Source: Varanus komodoensis (taxonomy: Eukaryota > Chordata > Lepidosauria > Squamata > Varanidae). From it: a stretch of 64,000 nucleotides of DNA. Each line of letters starts with the position of its first letter. Positions within the stretch are counted from its first letter, which is position 1. The DNA lies in assembly GCF_004798865.1 (NCBI RefSeq), contig NW_025335268.1, forward strand, positions 34,263,678 through 34,327,677. Direction: 5' to 3'. The notes below the pieces were generated by a model, which searched no databases, was not told the origin of the DNA, and worked only from the letters and a program-made list of their open reading frames with translations. Made by a program: the position numbers and the translations under genes. This document shows positions 57,871 through 64,000 of the stretch, in pieces.

Positions 57871-59612
57871 CTTTACTCGAGACATTCAGTAACGGACAGC
57901 ACCATATCTACAAGAAACTGTGTACCGCCATCTTTACTAGGGGAGGCAGAGCGCTTCCTTCCACCTGCCTACTGAACTTCCGACGGTTTCCATGCGAATA
58001 CAAGTCATAGGAGGAGCAACATTTATTTCCGCCCTAGGAAAAAATGGCAGCGCCCCCCCCCCCCACGTCTCAAAGTATATAAGCCTGTTTCGAATTGGTT
58101 GTCCCAAGTGATCCCTCCTCTTTTCTAGAACGTTCTTATGAAGTAGCATTTCAAGAGGAATGAATGAAAGAATAGCTTATTTTGAACTAACGCTGGCTGG
58201 CCGGGAGGCCGGCCCCCCTCGTTTCCAACAGTGCTTTCTTAGAAACAGAAAAATCTAGTTTATGTAGCTATGCTTGAATATCAAAATGCATGCCCCATCC
58301 AACAAATCGGTGCAGCGAGGGCAAGAGAGCCCGTTTATTCTTACTACGGCCTTACTTCGTGGGGGGAAAAAATACTTGCTTTTAATTGTCAGGCATTTCA
58401 AGCCGCAACTTGTGCTTTCAAATTTCTATCTGCACTTGACCTTTAAGCGTTATTTTGTACACAGAATTTTGGTTCGACAACCCAAGAACACTAGTTGCTA
58501 AATAACGGGTTTTACTCGCATTGTAATTTGCATAGGCAAAACTTTTTAAATGCTATTAAAAATAATTGAATTTCTTAGAGCGCAATCATGTAACTATCCT
58601 AAAGGTTCCAGAGTAGATTTTTCTGAGCATGCATTTGAGTGGATTTTAAGTCATCTTTCTCAAAAATCCAAGGCGATTTGCGAACAGATTAAAAACAACA
58701 AAATAGAATGCTAGCCGAGCCACTAAAATGTGACTGTTTCACACGAAATAAAGTCTGAATAAGAAAGTAGACTGTTCTATCTGGGAAGAAACTGCGAATC
58801 ATAACGGCAGTAAAATCTCCAGACTTCTAGGGCAGCTATTGGAACTGCTCCGCAGTTAAACGGCTTCTCTCCCATAAGAACCAGAAAATGCCTATACAAT
58901 GAAATGCCTCTCTTAATTTTTCTTGTTTCTACGGATATGACCGAAATCAACAGAAGTGAGGATTCATATCCACCAGTCTCTTCCTATGTTCCAGACTGAG
59001 CCGGATCCTTTATTGGGTGGTGCCATATATATATATCCCCGTTAGCTCGAATATCACAAGCTTTCCATAATAGTGACAAACCCAGAAAAGGAAAACCTTT
59101 TAACCTACAAAAGGCGAACTACCGGAAGTCGAGTTGACCAGAGTGCACTTTTATTCAGTCCAAGCACCCCCTCTCCGCCCGTTCCAGCAGCCGCACTCCA
59201 CCCAACCAAGGCACGAGCCCTTCCTAGCTCCATGCCGTTTTCTAGAACCTTACAGAACAAATTTAAACGCTTCTCCCAGCCCATTTGTTGCTGCGCAACC
59301 GAGTGTGGAGGAGAGCGCAGAGAAGTTCATTCGTCGCCCAAGGTCCAATCACCATCAGAGACATAAACTCGTTATCGGTAGAGCTTCCGTCCGGCACTTG
59401 GATTGGTTAACTTTCTTTTGCGTTACGTCTGTTGCCATACTGATCTCCCGCTTCCCTATCTTGGTCAAGCCATAGTGCTTTTACTATGCTCCTGACCTCT
59501 CTACAGGCGCCATTTTGAGAGGCAGGACTACCCACAAGGCATTGCTTCGTCCCCACACCCCGTGCTCGCAAGAGCGCGCACGTTGCTTCCTCGGTCTCTT
59601 TGTTCGGAAAAG
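57871..59612. promoter_or_regulatory. Shared upstream region of MRPL18 and TCP1
   Basis: The two genes diverge from this 1.7 kb segment. Near MRPL18 it has a YY1-like AAGATGGCGG (minus strand, 57925-57934) and a poly-C run near 58044-58055. Near TCP1 it has a CCAAT box (59345-59349), an inverted CCAAT (59402-59406) and a YY1-like GCGCCATTTTG just before 59520, with CpG-rich sequence to 59900. The middle (about 58200-59050) is AT-rich with no recognisable gene; it includes an (AT)n run at 59025-59036. Confidence 0.6.
57908..57931 (-). other. Short upstream ORF before MRPL18 (7 codons)
   Basis: ATG GCG ... TAG encodes MAVHSFL and ends 37 bases before the MRPL18 start. Its start context (AGTAAAGATGGC) is the same as that of the main start. 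It matters only if transcription starts upstream of 57931. AAGATGGCGG here is also a perfect YY1-type core, so it may serve as a promoter element rather than a translated frame. Confidence 0.4.
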
Positions 59613-62513
59613 ATGGCGTTTGAAGGGCCTTTGGCGGTCTTGGGAGAGCGGAACACCGGCGAGAATGTCCGCACGCAGAATGGTAAAAACCAACTCGCCT
59701 CCCGGTCGTTTTGACCGCGAGGCCCTGACTCCCTGGAGGCTTACTGCCTCTTCCTCCGGCGCGTGGGTTCAGTTGGGTGCGCGTGCGCGTGGTAAAAATC
59801 AGGCGGCTTTTCGGCTATACGTGTTGATGGCTGTCTGTTAACGGGCACGCGTGCTGTCAGTATGGCGTTTAGAATGGGCAGAGTTCCACTGTCCCGAGCT
59901 GATGGAGGAAGTCAAATCGTTTTCGATATTAATTCTTTTAAGCTTGCAATGGGGTGGGTGAGGAGCGAAAAGCAGAGACGAGGATCTATAGGTTCCTACC
60001 AGAAGCAGCGCACGAGTGATTCCTCGCTGAGCCTGTCACATTTACCACGCAAAGCAGTATAGACTCTGGTCTTATACTGTGTTGCAACTGTGGCTCCCAA
60101 TGTCTGTACAGCATCCTTGCAGTAATTCACCCTTTCTCTGCCTGGTGGAATTTTTCAGTCTGTTGTTCGTGTTGGTTGATGGTAGAGTGAGGTGGGGGAT
60201 GGGCATATTGCTTCCTTATGTAGCGCTTGTAATTTGGAGGCCTTTCTATAGAAAAACGCGATTGGAAAGTATTTTTTTAAACAAATTTAGAAACTGGACT
60301 ACAAAAAACTCATTTCATTTTACAGCACATAGTTAAACTATGGAGGTCATAGGAGGCTGGATAGGAAGCCCTTCCCATGCTGCTGTAACTGATTTGCACA
60401 TTAAACCATGCTGTTAATATGGAATAAATATATGTTTGCCATGGTTTGAGGAAGATTCTTTTTCTGTATTAAATATAGGAATATGATACTGCAAAGACAG
60501 CAGTAAATTGTAGGACCAGTTCAAATTGCATCTTCGTATTTCAGTGCAGGAAACCTTGGGACCTATTACACATAGGACCTGGGCCTTCATAAGTAAATGG
60601 CTACACAAACAAGTTCTGGTAGTGCAATCTGTTTATTATGAAAAAGGTCAGTGGATCATTTGGGCAAGAACTTACACACAAAGGGCTTGATTTAAACTAG
60701 AGGTTAACTGCACAAATCTTGTTTCCGCACTCACCCATTGGTTAAACTCATGCCAGAGTGCACTTTGAACTAGAATGTAGTTAAACCTTTAATTTCTAAC
60801 TGTTGATTTTCTTAATAGTATTTGCTTTCTCTAAATGGTAATATATACATCTATTTTTAAACCTGTGTTAGTAAAGTTATAGTTCTAAGAAAAATTTGGC
60901 TCCCTTTTTGAGGAAACTCTGTTTTGTTGAAATAGTTATGGCCGCTGCTTCTATTGCCAACATCGTGAAGAGTTCTCTGGGTCCAGTTGGTTTGGATAAA
61001 ATGTTGGTGGATGACATTGGTGTAAGTACACATTATTTGTTATGCATAGTTTCTAATAGGAAATTGTTCACTTCAACCAACTGAAATATGTTAATACAAA
61101 GCAAAAGGGGGAAAACTATGTATTTTCCTTAAGGTGCTCAACCTGTGCATAAATCCAAATGGTTTGTGTTGGTAAGGATAATTTTAAAGTCATGAGTATA
61201 GTGAAGAGTTACTATTTTACAGCCTGATCCTTTGCATGTATACTCTGTTGCACCTCCTACTATTTGGGGGATTCAGTCTCAGGTAAGTGTCCATAGAAAT
61301 GTAGCCTGAATACTTTCAGGAAAAGTTTCATAAACCTTTAATTTGATATTTGTCTGTCTTATAGAATCACTCCATTTACCAATCAAATAATATTTCTTGC
61401 CAAAACAAGGGCTTCATTTAAACAATGATGGAATAAATAAATATGTTAAGAGAAACCATTCTCAGCAGCTTTGCAATAAGTGTAAATGCCTTCTAGGTTT
61501 GGGTGAGTTAAAAAAAGGTGGCAAGAGTGGAGCAGTAAATCAATCGTTTGGCTCACCATGGTGACCATGGTGCTGCTACATGGCAAATAGGCCTGTTTGT
61601 ATTCCAGTTTTAAAGCTATAGAGGTGGGCAGGGATTAGTCCCAGTGGAGCTCTGTGAAGCTCTCCCTGCTCCTTCTGTACCCCCTCCACCTCCAACATAG
61701 GAAAAGAAGGCTGTGGTTCTTTGGCCATTGTGTGGTTAAAATGTCTGCACGAAAGCCATGCTAGCAATCTCCGCTGGAGCAGAAGAGGAGTTGACTGCTG
61801 CTGGCTGGATGGCAATGATTTGAGTATTAGCAACATTAGCCAAAGTTGATGTTTTCCGTTTTGCTTTCCTACAGAAAAAAGAGGTGGAACGAGGGTTGGA
61901 TGTTTATTCAGAACCTTGCCACCAAACATCAGCCAAAACTTGCATTCTCCCTGACAGTATCTCCTATGAGAAAGGGTGACAGGAGCATTTGGGGAGTATT
62001 GTTGTGCAGAGTCATTTGGGAGATGAGCAGTAACCTAGTACCCACAAGTTTTGGTTATTGTCCTACCAAGAAAATACATCCTACTATCTTTAAATCCCCT
62101 TCTTTTGTATGTTTTCTCAGACATATTGCAGTCTTGGCTCCTGAAGTGAAGTAAGAGTAGTGTGAATAGCCAGCAAACACCAAAGGACTAAGAAATGGGT
62201 ATCTGTACAATCAAAAACAATAGTTTTAGTTTAGTAGTATCAGCAATCCATTCTTGATCAGGGGCAGCTGTCACTTGCATGACAGTGATTGAATATTACT
62301 GAGTATTTTTATTTAGATGTTTTATTTCTTCATCAGAGTAAATGTTAAGCTGCATGAGTAATTTTTGTGTGTTTGAAATACTAGGATGTGACCATTACAA
62401 ATGATGGTGCAACCATTTTGAAGTTGCTGGAGGTAGAACATCCTGCTGCAAAAGTTCTGTGTGAACTAGCTGAACTGCAAGATAAAGAAGTTGGAGATGG
62501 GACCACATCTGTG
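59613..62513 (+). CDS. TCP1: TCP1 (CCT alpha chaperonin subunit), first three coding exons; continues past the window
   Basis: TCP1 is one of eight subunits of the cytosolic TRiC/CCT ring that folds actin, tubulin and other proteins with ATP. Exons: 59613-59682, 60936-61021, 62385-62513, each with GT...AG borders, giving the first 95 residues. They read [19 protein letters not shown], then [20 protein letters not shown] and DKMLVDDIG, then [20 protein letters not shown] and on to the end of exon 3. The ATP-site motifs NDGAT and GDGTTSV are present. The N-terminus is two residues longer than human. The exon coding VIIAAELL was not found before base 64000, so the rest of this gene of about 556 residues lies outside. 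Introns 1 and 2 hold no gene I recognise; mammalian TCP1 introns host H/ACA snoRNAs, but I could not show one here. Confidence 0.97.
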
Positions 62514-62968
62514 GTATGTAGATTCCAGTGCACTGCATTATAAAGATTTTACTGTCTACACTATCATAATCAGACCAGCTTTGCAATCTAATTATTTTAA
62601 AGCCTATCACTTCATGTGAAATTATTTTGTACCTGTGTAAATGAAAACTGAAGTATGAGCTATATATCTGATGAATGCAAATAACTAGGATTAATACTAG
62701 CTTAGTCAGTGGTTAAAATTCAAGAATTCCAACTAAGCATGTATGTATGTTGATGCTCTGATATATTATTTAAGTAACATTTAAATAAAAGATCCAAAGA
62801 TTATTTGAATTTACTAATTACACTGGAGGAGAACCCTTCCCATTTGACTACCACCTATTTGCTTTACAAAATAAGTGGCTATGCTTATGGGATAAAGAAA
62901 TGACTGCCATAGTCTGAAGGAGAAGACTTACAATATCTTTTTCCTATATGAAATGGCAGAACATACTA

Positions 62969-63446
62969 CAGTGGTACCTCGACTCACGAGCGCCTCAGTT
63001 CACAACCAAATCGGGTCGCGAACAGAAATTTCAGAAGAATTTTGTACCAGGTCATGAACTCTGCATTGGGTGGCGATCGTGATTGCGCCTGTCTTCCCTG
63101 CACGATCATGCTCTGGGGGAGGTGGGGAGATGGCCGCAGTCGCGCTTATGCAGGGAAAATGGGAGCGATCGTGGCCATTCCCCCCCGCCCCCCCCCCATG
63201 AGCATGATCACTATCGCACAATTGTGGTTTGGACTCTCCCTCCAAACAATAACCTCCCCCCACCTAGGTTAGTGTTCTCTACTGTACTGTACTTTTTTCT
63301 TTATCACTTTGTTTCAAATTTTTGTGATTTAAAAAATATTTACAGAACAGATTAATCTTATTTACATTAAACCTTATGGGGGAATTTGACTTGGCTCATG
63401 ACCAAAGTCCTGGAATGGATTAAGTTCAAGAACTGAGGTACCACTG
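62969..63446 (+). mobile_element. Tigger-like (pogo/mariner) MITE with TA target duplication, in TCP1 intron 3
   Basis: It starts CAGTGGTACCTCGACTCACG and ends ACTGAGGTACCACTG, flanked by TA on both sides. The interior is partly GC-rich, with poly-C. No transposase frame is present. A second copy is at 19741-20217. Confidence 0.75.
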
Positions 63447-63732
63447 TATTTACACAGTTTAGCAAGTTTGTAGCCTAGATTCAAAGAAGCAATGCTGTTA
63501 ACACTTTTCTGTTTGAAAGTGCAATAATTTCTGCCAAGTTGATGTACTTGGAGTAGGCAAATTGATACGCTGTAAGGGGAGGGTGCACCTCACGGATGGA
63601 GTAATTTACGGGTAAGAAGGAAGAATGATGCTTTCAGGACTGAATTGGCAAATCTGCATTTGTATTTCACACACACCTGTGTATTCTTTCCTTTACTCTG
63701 AAATATGCCTTTTCTTATTGGTGCACAATAAC

Positions 63733-64000
63733 TTTATTTATTTATTTATTTATTTAAAACATTTCTATGCCGCCCCCATCGCACCAAAGCCTCGGGGCGG
63801 CTCACAACAAAAACAAACAAAATCATACAAAAATTTATACACTAAAATTATTAAAACCCGGTGCATCTCGGCTTAAAATTTTTTTAAAATCCTAAATAAT
63901 AAATTAACACTTAAAATAAGTTTTAAATAAAAAGGTCTTAGCGTGGCGCTGAAAAACAAATAACAACGGCGCCAGGCGGACCTCTCCGGGGAGCGCATTC
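63733..64000 (-). mobile_element. L2-like LINE 3' part, antisense, leaving the window
   Basis: After (TTTA)n at 63733-63756 come CATTTCTATGCCGCCCCCATC, then GGGGCGGCTCACAAC, and finally GCGCCAGGCGGACCTCTCC. This is the best-preserved copy of the tail family in the window, with an inverted GAGGCCTC-like element (AAGCCTCGGGGCGGC). Confidence 0.7.

Noticed and set aside
59683-62384. H/ACA snoRNA in TCP1 introns 1 and 2
   Set aside because: Mammalian TCP1 hosts such RNAs, but I could not see a convincing pair of hairpins with H and ACA boxes by eye.
62514-64000. Fourth coding exon of TCP1 within the window
   Set aside because: I looked for the block VIIAAELLKNADELVKQ and found nothing; the interval holds intron, a Tigger-like MITE and a LINE tail.
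1-64000. Provirus, LTR element or CRISPR array
   Set aside because: I saw no paired long terminal repeats, no gag/pol/env-like frames and no regularly spaced direct repeats.

Overview
The window reads as nuclear DNA of a squamate reptile, most likely a lizard. The coding genes are vertebrate and intron-containing. The repeat mix (CR1, L2-like and L1 LINEs, a Bov-B 3' fragment, a tRNA-headed Sauria-type SINE with target-site duplications, a MIR-like SINE, a 5S-rRNA-headed SINE, hAT and Tigger-like MITEs) is what lizard genomes carry. I cannot name the species.

Layout. About 1-25.5 kb is a receptor cluster: three Mas-related G-protein-coupled receptor genes on the + strand (4846-5796, 12371-13327, 24560-25399), separated by old LINE and MITE sequence. 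Each has its coding sequence in one exon, with a conserved splice acceptor just upstream. A repeated ~130-200 bp block occurs four times, always upstream of a receptor. About 25.5-33 kb is intergenic and rich in repeats. About 33-52 kb, minus strand, is the complete 18-exon PNLDC1 gene (pre-piRNA 3' trimmer), with all DEDD catalytic residues present. About 53.9-57.9 kb, minus strand, is the complete 4-exon MRPL18 gene (mitochondrial ribosomal protein L18), whose last intron appears to be of the rare GC-AG type. About 57.9-59.6 kb is the shared upstream region between MRPL18 and TCP1. From 59.6 kb, plus strand, the first three coding exons of TCP1 (CCT alpha) are present and the gene leaves the window.

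The order MAS/MRGPR - PNLDC1 - MRPL18 - TCP1 matches the mammalian MAS1 region (human 6q25), read in reverse, so this is an ancestral amniote neighbourhood. The receptors appear to have multiplied locally and point opposite to the human MAS1 orientation as I recall it. The genes do not form a pathway; the grouping is synteny. MRPL18 and TCP1 are head to head, as in mammals.

I recognised no CRISPR, tRNA gene, provirus or plainly new system. The most informative signals are the unequal loss of GPCR core motifs among the three receptors, the decayed 5' end of the third receptor, the four-copy upstream block, the GC-AG intron, the fast-changing C-terminal exon of PNLDC1, and an unidentified minus-strand ORF in a GC-rich island near 17 kb. 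A 100-N assembly gap lies at 19641-19740.
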